NCBI RefSeq assembly: GCF_964204645.1
Contig: NC_134026.1
Location: forward strand, 8,877,450-8,941,449
DNA from: Tubulanus polymorphus
Taxonomy: Eukaryota > Nemertea > Palaeonemertea > Tubulaniformes > Tubulanidae
Direction: 5' to 3'
DNA: 64,000 bases
Shown here: positions 31,732 through 44,800 of the stretch, piece after piece
Layout of the letters: each line of letters starts with the position of its first letter
Position numbering within the stretch: position 1 is the first letter of the stretch
Position numbers and translations under genes: made by a program
The notes under the pieces: generated by a model
The model's input: the letters and a program-made list of their open reading frames with translations, nothing else
What the model was told of the DNA's origin: nothing
Database searches by the model: none

Positions 31732-34700
31732 ATGCCGAAGGATAAAGGAAAAGGGAAATCTCCTCGTAAAATAACGGACACATTTAAGAAGCAAAAATCC
31801 ACAAATAAGCTTAGACAACATAATAAGCCTCAACCACGTAAGTTCATCGCCTTTCGGTTTAAGTTTTGCTATCAGATATTTTCAAAAAGACGGGTGATGT
31901 ATTGTCAATGCTGCATTACTCCAGTTAGGCCTAAGGCTATTTTGCCGATTACCTGGTGTGATTGGCTAATGTACGCCGAGATGCTCGACGCACTTTCCTT
32001 GAGTTTTCTATGTATAGGCTGGCCGGGCCTTCAGAAAATTCAAGGAAGGTGTGGAGAATATAATATTATAGGGTTAGGGTTCCGTTTTAGGGTCAGAAAA
32101 CGCCTCAAGGGTGAGAAAAGAGTCCAGAGGGTTAGGGTTAGGTTTAGGGTTCGTTTTACATCTAGGGTTAGGTTTAGGGTTAGTGTTAGGTTAAGTGCAA
32201 CATGCCGCTGGTGGTCAAGTGGCAATATGCTGACCAGGGTTTGAGTCTTGCAGCATCCGCTCTATTTTCTCTAAATCTTTCTACCGCTTTCTTTGAATTT
32301 TTGTAAGTCGTACACCTTTGTGCGCATGGGTTAGATGAGCTTATAAGAACGCATCTGAACGAAAATTGACCCTTGCTTATTGGAACTAGACCTAGCCTTC
32401 AACAGGAGATTGTGAGTGATACGATATAGTTACACCCTAGAAAATAGAGCGGGTAGAACAGTATTCGAACCTGGGCTAGTAACGTTGTATCATTAGGGTT
32501 TTCTGTTATTTCACAGAAAACCCTATTGATATCCGTGTGATTATTAGGGTTTTCTGTTACATCACAGAAAACCCTATTGAGATTCGCGTGTTTCTTTTTA
32601 TTATTATTTTATGTCACACTATTTTCACTAAAAGAACTAAGGCTTTGTTACCTTGCCGCTGTTGTCGATACAATCCGTATGATATCGTTCAGCTCACTGA
32701 GATCTACAAATACTCCGCGTGTTTTTTCACGAATCATCGTTACAAAAGCACTTTCGGGCCGTAAACATGGAAAATTTAGCCCCATTCAATGGGGCGACAT
32801 GTTTTTCGAGTCGTCATCCCGAAATCAACCAGCAGGCCGATTGTCACTTCGATTATCAATTCAAGTATAAATGAACTAATTTATTGCCGCAGACTTCACA
32901 TTCAGCCGCGGGTCTTCAAACAGTGATTTTAACAATAGCCCATTTTCCTCATAAAATCATATTACCGATACACTGGAAATTTACTACTTTAGATTTTAAA
33001 AGCACTGTCGAGCCGTAAACATCGACGAATGGACGTGTGTTACTACATCGTCATTCCGGGGATCAGCTGCGAGTTTCTCCTCATCATGAGAATCAAATCG
33101 ATTACAAATTAATTTATTACTACCAGTGATTTGGCTGCGGGTTTCAAGGAGTTAGTTTAACAATAGGCCTACCTATTTTTCTTTACCGAATTAACCGTGT
33201 ATTTACTAAGATAAATCTTTAGTGTACTGGGGAATCGTAGGCCTAAACTAAACACGCCGAAGAGAAATAGCAGAGAAAAGCTGTTATGTCGACGAGGTAT
33301 CAAAATAAAAGAATATATTACTTTATTCGGCCGCGGGCTTCAACCTCTATATCAATACCATCAATGCTCTATATTTCCTACAGTACATACCGATCATTGT
33401 CAAATGCACAAGGTATTTACTAAATACAAGTATATAACATACTCCTATCCGTATGCTGGACTCACACTTGACATTCGGAGTAAGCGTTCGCTGTGGGGGA
33501 AAGGGATCATTCGCTGTGTCGCTTGAAGTGTTTATCGAGTTTGACGCGGCTTTAGGCCTATCGGTACTGAGCTTTACTGTCTCAAACAAACACAGTATAA
33601 AATTGTTGCGTTTATTAACGGACTCATTGGATTGAACTTCAAAACAAAGTTTACGATATTTAGGTGGGTTGTTATTCAATAGGCCTACGACCAATCTGTC
33701 CGGATGTTAGGCCTACGCATATACATAGGCCTACATAGGCTAGTAGCCTCTACTAGGTTAAGCGTTCGCTGTGGGGGAAAGGAGATCGTTCGCTGTGTCG
33801 CTTGAAGTGTTTATCGAGTTTTACGCGACCTGAAGGCTTTAGTATGGTGGCTGATAAGGGCCATGCGTAAAAAAAACACGAATATGCAAATGAGGGCGAC
33901 ATTATGACAAAACGACAAAACTAAAATAACGCGACAAAACAATAATTTTGGTTTTGTCGCCCGCGACAATACATTATTTTGGTTTTATCGCCCGCGACAA
34001 TTCATTATTTTGGTTTTATCGGCCGCGACAATTCATTAATTTGGTTTCGTCACCCGCGACAAATCAATATTTTGGTTTTGTCGCCCACGACAATTCAATA
34101 TTTTGGTTTTATCGCCCGCGACAATTCATTATTTTGGTTTTATCGCCCGCGACAATTTTTTTTTTTGTCGCGGTTTTATCGCCTGCGACAATTCAATATT
34201 TTGGTTTTATCGCCAGCGACAATTCATTATTTTGGTTTTATCGCCCGCGACAATTCATTAGTTTGGTTTTGTCTCCAGCGACAATTCGATATTTTGGTTT
34301 TGTCGCCCGCGACAATTCAAGATTGGAATTGAATTCCTACCCAGTTAAGATGGTTCTTAGATTAATGTGTGAGTAGTATTAGTAGAAAGGGGCTACTGTA
34401 TCGGTTAAACGCCAGACGTTATTCTTAATCGAAATGTTATTTGCAGATGATGATGATGTTGTAGCAAGTACGTCGACGGCTACCAGTACTACATTGATCT
34501 CCGAGAAGGACTTGTCAATTCTCCGAGATTTCGACTTGGATTGGCAGTTCGGACCCTGTTTAGGTTAGAAAATCCATCAATCGCATTTCGTGCAGTTCTT
34601 TTTCGTAGCAGTTGATGTTAATACAGGGTCCCTACGACTCCTTGATTACTTGAAAGCTCCTTCTGAACAGAAAATATTTTTCAAAGCCCTTGAATATCCT

Positions 34701-35892
34701 TGAATTTGAGCAAAATGCCCAAAAGTCCTTGAAAACTTCTTGAATTTTGAGAAAGTGGCAGTCAGAAACATTTAAGGTTTTAGGCCTAGTTAATAGTCAT
34801 ATGCCTTACACACAGATTCCACCGAATTAACGGTTTCCTGAGATAACAGTACTGATTTAGGAGTCTACTATAAGGGATATGATAGCAATGATGCAGGCAC
34901 TCCACGAAACTTGAAATTTTCTCCATGAAAACTCCTTGATCTGTAGGGACCCTGTAATAAGCGGTTTAGATACTGTACAGTCAAAAAAGCTCTCATGCAC
35001 AGCTCAATCGATGCAAACATTTTTGTAATTCGAATGGCAGCGTCTTAAAGGACTTCGAATCTATTCGTTATTTGTCGGGTGTGAATTTGATTTATTGTTG
35101 TTAGGAATAACTCGTATTGAGAGATGGGAGAGAGCTAGAAAAAATGGCCTGAATCCACCTGAACACGTAATCGAGCTGATCGAAAACAACTCAACAAATG
35201 ATAGTTACACTCAGTGGTAAGTAGCCTATTGTTGCAAGTTGTCTGCAAATGTCTATTTTACTTATGGGCTCAATCATTGAAGAACTAGGCATTTCTCTCG
35301 TTGCACCAAAATTGTGCATATTGTTAGTTAGGCAAAACCAAAACATTGGGATTTGACTTCAAATAAAATCTTTTTGCTCTGAAACATTTTGGTAAGATAA
35401 CGCTAACATTAATAACCGTATAATCCATTTAAGTAATTCGCAGATAATAAGTTGCTGAACCGAAATACATTTTCCTTTCGGCAGCGATTTGAACCTGATG
35501 GCATCGAGACTCGCCACGGTACGAAGCCCGCCACACTAGCTCGAGTGCGCAGCTTTGATGATGTTATTATTATATCATATATCCCGCTTTATTTTAGCCT
35601 GGGTTTTCCCATTTGCAGTTTTTCCGTGAAATTTGCCTCAGCGATCATACAACGGGCCATCCAATTGATGTTGCAACTTTTCGTGCCGCAAACCTGTGCA
35701 CCTGGTCTAGTGTGGCAGGGTTTCGCGTCGTGGCCGAGTGTAGCGATGCCATCAGGTTGGAATCCCTGCCGAGAGAGGATATAGAAATCGGGCGTTTGTA
35801 AAGGCATTCATTAAACTGTGTTGGCTTTGAATAATGACTTATCATTGATATATCTTTCATGCAGCATTTGGGCGGATTATAAACAGCTTTGA
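31732..35892 (+). CDS. POLD4: DNA polymerase delta subunit 4 (p12)
   Basis: Four exons with matched phases: 31732-31837, 34447-34563, 35105-35216, 35865-35892, giving 120 residues (human about 107). The N-terminus PRKITDTFKK resembles the PIP-box-like start of p12. The core LRDFDLDWQFGPCLGITRIERW, split across exons 2 and 3, is the p12 signature. NPPEHVIELI and the short final WADYKQL complete the family pattern. Role: smallest subunit of replicative polymerase delta, stabilising the complex and contacting PCNA. An in-frame ATG at 31723 would add three residues. Introns carry a 31-bp satellite, a TIR element and a hAT-type MITE. Confidence 0.9.
32060..32195 (+). repeat. Degenerate TTAGGG-type tract
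   Basis: GGTTAGGGTTAGG and GTTTAGGGTT motifs, imperfect telomere-like repeats within POLD4 intron 1. They explain the Arg-Val-Arg-Phe-rich frame there. Confidence 0.75.
32490..32577. repeat. Two tandem palindromes TAGGGTTTTCTGT...ACAGAAAACCCTA
   Basis: Two consecutive hairpins with TAGGGTTTTCTGT arms and spacers of 4-7 bp, separated by about 15 bp. Probably transposon-derived ends; no coding content. Confidence 0.85.
33940..34325 (+). repeat. 31-bp tandem satellite, about 12 units
   Basis: Unit TTTTGGTTTTATCGCCCGCG... repeats every 31 bp, each with the dyad TGTCGCCCGCGACA. Because 31 is not a multiple of 3 and there are no stops, overlapping frames of 117-142 codons arise; they are by-products. 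It lies in POLD4 intron 1. Confidence 0.9.
34623..34955. mobile_element. TIR element with ACAGGGTCCCTAC ends
   Basis: The left end ACAGGGTCCCTACGACTCCTTGA is mirrored by TCAAGG...GTAGGGACCCTGT at the right end. The interior is rich in CCTTGAA motifs. Non-coding MITE in POLD4 intron 2. A similar CTTGAA-rich block follows CAGGGTTCG near 62402. Confidence 0.75.
35460..35786. mobile_element. hAT-type MITE, copy 1
   Basis: Long inverted ends with AACCTGATGGCATCGA and a tRNA-B-box-like GGTTCGAATCCC motif, plus the interior AGCCTGGGTTTTCCCAT. Same family as 39450-39800 and 43920-44258. It lies in POLD4 intron 3. Confidence 0.75.
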
Positions 35893-37657
35893 ACGGAGAT
35901 GGTTGAATGAACGGAAGTCTCATTTCTCGTCGACACTCGTAGCGATGTCCATTATGTTGCAAAGGCAGACAGTTCGCCTTAACGAAGATCGCACTATTGT
36001 TATACAGGACCCGGTGGATTTGCTCTTAAATAACGGGTAGACAGTATTTCACAATCTATTCCAAGTCGACGAAACAGACTGGTCAACAAGAGAAATTGTG
36101 GTTCCTAATATTCTGCGTACTATTGTACCTGTATACATTTAACCTAACATTTGACTAGGGTATGCCAGTGTAATCCACAGGTTGAGATAAACCATCCTGA
36201 AAAACTGGCCCTTGGACTCGGGCTTTTGCCAAAGTTATTTTACGATGTATCAAAACAAAATTTGACTGGATCTACGTTGACATTTTGTTGTTATTACAAC
36301 ATATAGTTGTAACAGCGAACGATATCTTCCTAATTGTGTTGATTATACCCATATTTAGTCAGGAATGCTATGTAAAGTACAACATCTTTGTTTTAGAATT
36401 ACAGTAGACTCAGCCTTACCTTGTACCACTCAGCTAAGTCATCGAAGATTTTCAATTTCTTTGAATACAATACAATTGGTATCAAATGTGTGTGATTTCA
36501 GTCCCACAGCGACTGAATAATGCAAAGTCTAGAATATTGTGTAATTTGTAAATAATATATTTAATCTTAATGAATGTTTTATCTATTTACGTGGAGATAT
36601 TTTTAATTTACAACTTGGTACCTTTATCTGTTTTCATAGAAATATTTGTATTTACAATTCTCTGCTGCAATATTTGTATTGAGTTTATTGTTAACAAGTA
36701 TATTATATACCGGTAATCAGAACTTCTTGAAGACTTCTCTTTTCAGTAGTGAATAAAGTAATTTCCTGTGAAATAATTAAAATTTCAATTAAACTTCCAA
36801 TACATTTTATGTTTTGTTTTGATGAGCCAAGTTTATTAGGTTAAAAGTCTGTTTTGGGTCTGCGTAGATTACGGTAGTTCAGTGCTATGTATTACTATTG
36901 CATGGTATTGCAATAATTTAAATAACACATCGTACAAGATCAACCATCATCAAAACCTCATCATCAAGATTTGAAGCCCAAAAGCCCTGTAGAGCCCTCT
37001 ACCCAAGTCGGATCCAATAAACTTGGATAACCATTCAACTCGGATGATTTTTTGAAATAATTTTTGTGACACTGTATATGAACTACATAACATCCAACTC
37101 GGATATCACTTACCGGTAAGTCGGACACATTTTTACGGTCCCAAAAGATTGGAATTGAGGGGAGACTACTGTATATGACAAAACCACTTATCTCGAAGAA
37201 CATAAGCGCATCGGTGCCTCCTCTGTTCATGGTTTGTGATGCATTTCAGCGAGCTAATCGATGAGTACTGTAGATGGTTTAACAACTGGGTCTTAAAACA
37301 ACGCAAATCCTCATCTTACTATGCTTCTGTCAAAATCTCACGAGTTTGAAGAAAAAGATACCGTCGAAGACGAAAAGAATTGCATCTCTTGCGTGTATAT
37401 ACGTATTTACAGATCCTTTATTCGAGACTTAAAAATAAACCATCTATAAATAATGTTGCAATTTCAACATTGCAATATATTATATTGGATAAAATCTGCA
37501 CTTGAAGCAAATTGAAAAACCAAGCGATTACACTTTATTCTTAAACTGGGAATAGAAGATAATCAGATAACTGAATACCGTGGGTGCGAATGTGTATCAT
37601 AGCTTTCTTGCTAAAATATGGCTAAACACAGCAAAATTAATTGCTCATTTAAACTTA
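35893..37657. other. POLD4 3' flank and intergenic
   Basis: AATAAA at 36752-36757 is a possible distal polyadenylation signal. A repeat with GATTGGAATTGAGGGGAG-like sequence at about 36985-37180 resembles 54130-54300. No gene is seen. Confidence 0.45.
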
Positions 37658-38147
37658 TACAGTCAACCTCGCTTAATTCGTCATCGGTTAATTCGTATCA
37701 AAATGAAAGGTCCCGAATTTTCCTGCGTTATTCCCTTTGATTTTCATTGGATAATTCTTAAATCGTAGCCATGTCCACGGTCCCTTTTCTTAAATCAGTT
37801 GAAAATTTGACCTGTAATTCGTATCCCATTGTCCCACCTGCTGGCAGTGATTTGGTGTGGCAAGCTAATCAATTACTCCTCAGTCTATCGGCACTGAGCG
37901 TGCCGTATTTTCCCGCCAGTCAAGTCTAAACAGTGAATGGCCATGGTACGCGGCGTTTGTTCCAATGGCATTGGAACAAACGCCGCCATTGGCCAATGGC
38001 AGGTTTTAATTTATAGTTTATACAAATTAATAGCCGATAAATCGCTAATTCTACGAATTATAAATAATTCATAGCAAATAAGAATTACGTATTATCTGTA
38101 TAAAACAAACAGTACCAAGAGATACAAATTAAGCGAAGTTGACTGTA
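37658..38147. mobile_element. Tigger/pogo-type MITE
   Basis: Begins TA|CAGTCAACCTCGCTTAATTCG and ends AATTAAGCGAAGTTGACTG|TA: inverted termini of about 20 bp flanked by TA, as in Tc1/mariner-pogo elements. The interior contains a perfect 17-bp-arm palindrome at 37951-37985. No transposase. Related ends occur near 42243 and 58451. Confidence 0.8.
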
Positions 38148-38807
38148 GTTTTCTTTTGAAGACAAGTCGGAATAAAATCTTGTCTGATTTATGGTACAAT
38201 ATTATGGTGTTCTGTCCCGCCTATGGTATCACCTATCAACTAACTACAAAGTGGCTATCACAATGATATGAATATATACAGGGTACATATTTAGCACTAG
38301 ATTAAAACATTTGACAGAATCCTTGATGTACCACGAGATCGGTATCATCGATCAGTTTTAACTTCACCCTGGGTTATCTGAATTTAACTACGGATTGAAT
38401 TCCATACATTTCTAACTCCCAACTGTGGAACTGGATGCGAGTAAAATTTATGTTTTATAATGCATTGGCAGAATAGAGAACAGCAGTATCTTCCTCCAAA
38501 TATCTACCCTGTATATACATGTACATATTTGTACAGACAAACTCACTCGAGTCATCATAGCTGAAACAATCATTAGGTTGGAGACTGACACTTCCTAAAT
38601 TAAATTGGAAAGAAATACAAATATTGGGACTCAAAAATAGATGACGACTTAGCCAGGTTCCACCGTACTTTCAAAAACCTAAAAGTCACGAAAGAGGGGT
38701 TCCATTCGAGCCGGGAGGAACACCCGCGGCGAATAATCTCGGTTTTTCCATTAAACGATAAGTAGTTGAACACAAAATATTTTCTATAACCTAAAGTTCG
38801 GACGTCG

Positions 38808-41800
38808 TCAATCGTCGTCATCGCTGAAATCTTCGGGATCGGGGATCGGAAATCGAAGGATTGCAGCTACGCCGGATAGTTGTCCTAGTTCTATGATAGA
38901 ATAGAAAGAAAAAACAATCTGAAGTTTTATCGCGGTAGCCGGCATCTCTTAACGACGTATGTCTAGCCTGTGTTTAGGTTACGCAGCATTTTATTTAGCA
39001 GTTGGCATTTAGTTGTCGTGGAATAAACTGAGTTGAAATCGCCTTCGAAGCAATCGCAAGCTATGGGCATGTCATCTTTTCAGCTCAGTCTTTGTGAGAT
39101 TCTTCAGTATGTCTTGTCTCTCTTGGACTAAATCTGAAATTGCTTTACTTACGTTCACCAGATACATGTAAACTAGAAAATATCTTGACATCTCCGGCAT
39201 TATCTCTTACGCTATCGACGAGCGCGACATAGCGTTTTCGTTTCTCCAAGTCACTAGATCTGAAATGTGCTATTTTTGATGCAATGCGAATCTCATAATT
39301 GCGGCAGTGGTCGGAGACGTTATACGGGAGCGGATGTCGAAAAATTCAAGGCCGAGGTCCAGTACAAAAGTAAAGGCATTTTCTAGATATAGAGGCAGCC
39401 ATGTCAAATGGCACTAGGGTCCCACTTTAGATATCTTAGAAGAAGGCGAAACGCGTCCTCCCCAGCAGGGATTTGAACCTGATGGCATCAAGGCTCACCA
39501 AAGTACGAAACCCCGCCACGCTAGACCGAGTGCGCAGCTACATTGATATCATTTAGCCAATCAGATTTCCTGTTTGATGTCATTTAGCCAATCAGATATC
39601 CTGTTTTATTTTAGCCCGTGTTTTTCCATCCATAGTTCTTCCGTGAAAAATCTCTTCAGCGATATACAATGAGCAATCTGATTGGTGCTGCAAGTTTTTG
39701 TGCGGTAAACCTGCGCATGCACCTGTGCACCCGGTCTAGTGTGGCAGGGGTTTGTGGCTGTCTAGCGATCCCATCAGGTTCGAATCCCTTCTGAGGATGG
39801 CAAAAGGTTGCAATTTCTCAGAGGATGTGAACAAATTTGCACATTTTACAATCTCTGTTTTGATGAAAAGGGCAACCCTCATGGGAAGGTACGGTCCGGC
39901 CCCCGAGACCACCACCTAGATCTGCGCCTGGTTCTGTAGTAAAATCGTTGTGGGTGGACTTACCTAAATAATTCATCGGATACGAGCAATGTTTCTATCG
40001 CTTGAGCTTCATTGGCAATTTCTACATGATTGATGCTGAAAAGATAATCGTGTAATAAGAAGATATTTGGGTTTTGTTAAGAAATAATTCTAATCATGTT
40101 ACACCAGTAAATCATGTTAACAGGGCAGCGATTCATGAAAAAAAGTCAAAGTAATAGTATTCTGTTGAAATGCAGTTCATGAAAATTACTGATCAAACCA
40201 AGCGCAGACTTCTCTTGAAAAATGGGCCCCCGAAATGTAACGCTTACCCGTAGAATGCTCTGTTACTATCGGTTTGAAGCATTTGATAGAAATCATCTAA
40301 AGCCTTCACTTCACCGGCTGCTTTAGTATCGGCTAATTTACTAACAACTCCAGAATCACACAGCACCTCTATCAATATCGAAACATAAAACACGACGTGT
40401 CACGATCAATCAAAACTTTAAAATACTGTCAAACCCCCTAAAATGCTCGCCTGTTACCCAACAGTGGGCGGAAGCTTTCCTTGATTTCTAGGGTTGGGGT
40501 CACTGGTCAAGATATAGGTGCAGTCTATATAAGTTAAGTCTAGTAGCAGCTGATCCATTTATACCATTATGAAATGACACAAGTGCACTGACTCAGCAGT
40601 CAGAGTTGCCATAACTGCCACTGAAAAATCTGGTATTATTTTTTTCAAAGCGAGTACCAAAGGTGCAAAGCCTCAATGGGGTTTTTGGGGCCCTCCAACG
40701 AGAGTGTGATATTATGCAGATTGGAACCAAATATTTCCGAATTAAGCAGCACTGACTATATATCATCAATTGAGCGGTCTTGAAGAGGTCTTTTCATGGG
40801 CAAATATCAACTCTGAACTTGATTCCAGCATAGGCCTACCTTTCAATGAATGTTTGAAGCCGGATGAAGTGTGCACCATTATGAATTTGGATTTGTTTTC
40901 CATGAAGATCTTGTAGTCCATTTTAATCGCCTGTTGAAACATGTATTCGCAGAACTGATCCTGAAATTTAAAACCGGGTTCAATCATCTGTTAATCTGTT
41001 AAAAGAGAAATGGAAACCGAAGGTCGCAGAGAACCATCTAAGTGAACGTTACCTTAACGAATCCAGGACTACCAACTAGTACACACTTCACCACTGAAAT
41101 AGATTCGAATTGAAAATGTTGAAAAGTTTAAATGTTGAAACGTTTAATATCTAAGTATCTCGACGACCATGCAAATATCCACAAACTGTCCTTACCATCG
41201 AAATTGACGTGTCTTTGTACGGCTTGTATTACTTGGTCGTAAAACCTTTTTAATCCCTGGAAGAAAACACATACTGGTACACGCAAATGCATAGCTTATA
41301 TTCTCAAATAATGAAACTATAAGCTGAACATTAGTAGACTACGCCAGTCAGGCCTTTGGGACTACGAAAGTTTGTGCAACTTTAGTGATATATATTTTGT
41401 ATACAATCTGGGACAGGTCTAGGAAAATTCAAAAGCCTGCACCCAGAAGAAAAAAGCCATTTCTTGGATATAGCAGCCAAGTCAAAGGTCTTTATTGGGG
41501 TTCCCCATGGCTCTGCCTTGGTTTTAGATAAGAAAAACATCCAAAAGGTTTCCAAGAGGATATCTGTCAAATTTATAGGTTTTAACGACATCTTTCTTGA
41601 GAAAAAGGGCCACCTCAATGAGAAGGCAGGGGTCCAGACCCCAGAGACCACATCTTAAATCTACCCCTGATACACAGTGCCACAAACATGTTAAACTAAC
41701 AGTTATCCGAGTTGATCTGACGTGACTTGAGAGTAATTCACCGTACTTGAATTTGACATACCTTGTCGTGTTGCGAACAAGACCCTCTACGTTTTCTTGG

Positions 41801-44800
41801 AATGCTGACTTCGATCTTGGCGCGAACTAACGTCATACTGCCGGTGACTAGGCAAACGTGGGCTATTCCTTCCTGCATGATAACCGCTGCAAGGTCGGCG
41901 GATTGCGTCGGATCCGTCGCCAATTCTGTGAAATAGATACCGAAGTAAGTTGTATAGGTAAAGAATATCATGTTTTAAGAAGTTGTTATTTCTTGTTTTC
42001 GTTGAGGAGCTTCAACTTTCTCATGAAACCGGACGTATGCCCTATGATTAGTTGAGAGGTCCAAAACTGAACTAAGCCTTATCCAGGGTTCATTGTGCCA
42101 CTGCTGGCCCAAATGCAGTGTTCCTGTTATGCCGAATTCACTGCCAACTGCAGCAACTTTCTAAGAAATGAGCTAATTTTTGAGCTAGTTACCATATATG
42201 CGACACTAATACTATTTTGATTAGTTGAAGCATGGATTTTACAGTAGAACTCGCTTAATTTGGATCACCTGCGAACAACAGCGATCGTTTTGTTTTGAAT
42301 AGTCAGCACCTTACAAAAAAAAACCTTATAAAAATTGTTTTGCAAATCATCAAAATCTTCTAGATTGCGCATGCGTGTCAGTGGCAAAATCAAAATGATA
42401 ACTAAAATTTGGATTTTTCTTTATTCTGGCGTTCGTTCCATAATATTACTCCCATTACCGTACAGTGCTGCCATCTCTCCATAATCATTTTATAGGTTTT
42501 TATTTTCGATTTTTAGTGACTTTTTTCGGAAAATGATGGTTTTTAGTATGCAGGCGCGGATCTAGGGAGGGGGCCCGGCCCCCTCCCTCCTTTAAATGAA
42601 GATCGTTTTTTATGCTTTAGTTGATCAGCAGCAGAAAAGGGGAAAGTATTTGTCATGAATTCTTGCTTCAGAATGCAGGAAATAGCCCCAAAACAGAGTT
42701 AAATTTCAAAAATTTTCTGGGGGAGGACCCCCAGACCCCCGCACGGGCTAGGAACGTCTCGCACCTACGCTGCTCGGTGTCAATACAGTATCATCATAGC
42801 TACATTTACTAGGTGGTCCCCCCCTAAATTGGGCTCTAGATCCGCCCCTGGTATGGTCAGCCATATGTATCAAAATGGCCGCTATGGGATACCAAATGTC
42901 AAAATTATGAAATAATATATTCACAATTAGTCTTATGTGTTTCATATGTGAAAAATAGATCAATTGCAATTATTTTTTCAAAAAGTCAAATTTTGACAAA
43001 AGGGCTCAGCACAGGGCAAACACAGGCCTCAGCAGTGAAAGGGTTAAAGTCCTGACGCGAAGTGCTTTCTAGAAAAGTAACTGCAATGAGATTAGAGGTT
43101 TCAAGTAGCTTCCAGACAAAATCTTGAAGAATTATGAGCTTTTTGTTTAAAATTATCTACCTCGTCTTGTAAGAATGTGCCCTTCTTTGGGCATGGACAA
43201 ATTTTTTTTTAAAGGCACAAGATTTTTGCGCAGAAGTACATGCCTACGGTGCTATCGTCTTATTCCGAGCATGATTCCTCTAGTTATCAATCATCACACA
43301 GCAGCCATCTGAGAATAACACGCGTGTTTTTGTGTAAAACCTAGATCGGCTGTGGGCTAGTCAGTGGGCCATTTTTTCCTTTGCTGTATCCAGCTGTGAG
43401 GCTACGCGAGGGCCCCTTTACAAAACAATCAATACATACCTATGCGGTCCAGGGCAACGCTATCCCAGTAACGTTTAGCCAATGTAAAACTTCGGTTCAA
43501 CTCTAAATCTACAGTATGGTAAGCACCCATCTGCAACGAAAAAAATCAATTTCAATGCATTTGTAACAGGAAGAAATATCTGTCCTTCCCGAGATTCGAA
43601 CTCCCGATGCCTGGCGTCCAAGGCAGATGCTCTACCGTTGAGCCAAGGGGAATATTACCGCTAGCTGAGCTAGTAGGAATGCTGTTATACACCCTGTCAC
43701 ACTCACCCCTTCTTGGAAAGACACGTCCTCGTGTCGTGATTCCCTAAGGTGATTGACATTACCACTCATGACGACTGTGGGACGACATGAACTTGGACCC
43801 AGAGATATCGCAGAGACGGACGAGCCCCCAAATGTAACAGGAAGAAATATCTGTCCTTCCCGAGATTCGAACTCTCGATGCCTGGCGCCCAAGACAGACG
43901 CTCTACCGCTGAGCCAAAGCATCCTCCACCGGCAGGGATTCGAACCTGATGGCATCGAGATTGCCACGGCACGAAACCCTGCCATAATCGACCGTGTGCG
44001 CAGATACATGCGCAGTTCAGATGATGTGATTTTTAGCCAATCAGAAATCCCGTTTTATTTTAGCCCGGGTTTTCCCATTTATAGTTCTTCCTTGAAATTT
44101 GCCTCAACGATTATACAACGAGCAATCTGATTGGTGCCGCCAGTTTTCGTTCGGAAAGCTGCGCATGTACCTGCGCACCCGGTCTACTGATACAGGGGTT
44201 CGTGCCGTGGGTGAGTGTAGCGATGCCATCAGGTTCGAGTCCCTGCAGAGGGAGGATGAGCCAAAGGGAATATTCCTGCTAGCTGCTAGTAGGAACGCTG
44301 TTATACACCCTGTCACACATTCATGAGAATAAGTTCAAAAATATGATTATCATAATCATTATCATCCTTTTTAACTTCACACCTTAAAATGAAAAAAAAA
44401 TGTTTCCTATGGAAAAATGTAAAATATAAAAATAAAAAATATAAAAATCTTCAGAAAGCATAGAATTTCAGCTTCTTTTCCAGCTTATATCTAGAGAGAA
44501 TATAACGACTACAATCATTCTACATCATTTTCACGATGAAACTTTTATTCGATTAGATTTATATTTGACTTTATACACTTTTCACTTGCAATGGGGACAG
44601 GAAAACATAGAGAATCTCTACACCATTGCCAGTGACGATGTTATCTCGTCATTGAGTTTTTTTTATACAAAAATACATCAGTGTATTGATTTATCAATGT
44701 ACAAACAATGCTGGAAGCATATAAAATGCATGTCGTCAAAAATTAGCATCGGCAATGGCGACCGGACCAAAACCGCAGTTGTGACTAGGAATAGGATCTA

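Noticed and set aside
31627-32244. 205-codon plus-strand frame as one protein
   Set aside because: Only the codons 31732-31837 belong to POLD4 exon 1. The rest is intron and a TTAGGG-like tract giving Arg-Val-Phe repeats.
33930-34325. CRISPR array
   Set aside because: Units are contiguous without unique spacers and the setting is eukaryotic.
33948-34376. 142-codon plus-strand frame
   Set aside because: Produced by the stop-free 31-bp satellite; the peptide is a translated repeat read in rotating frames.
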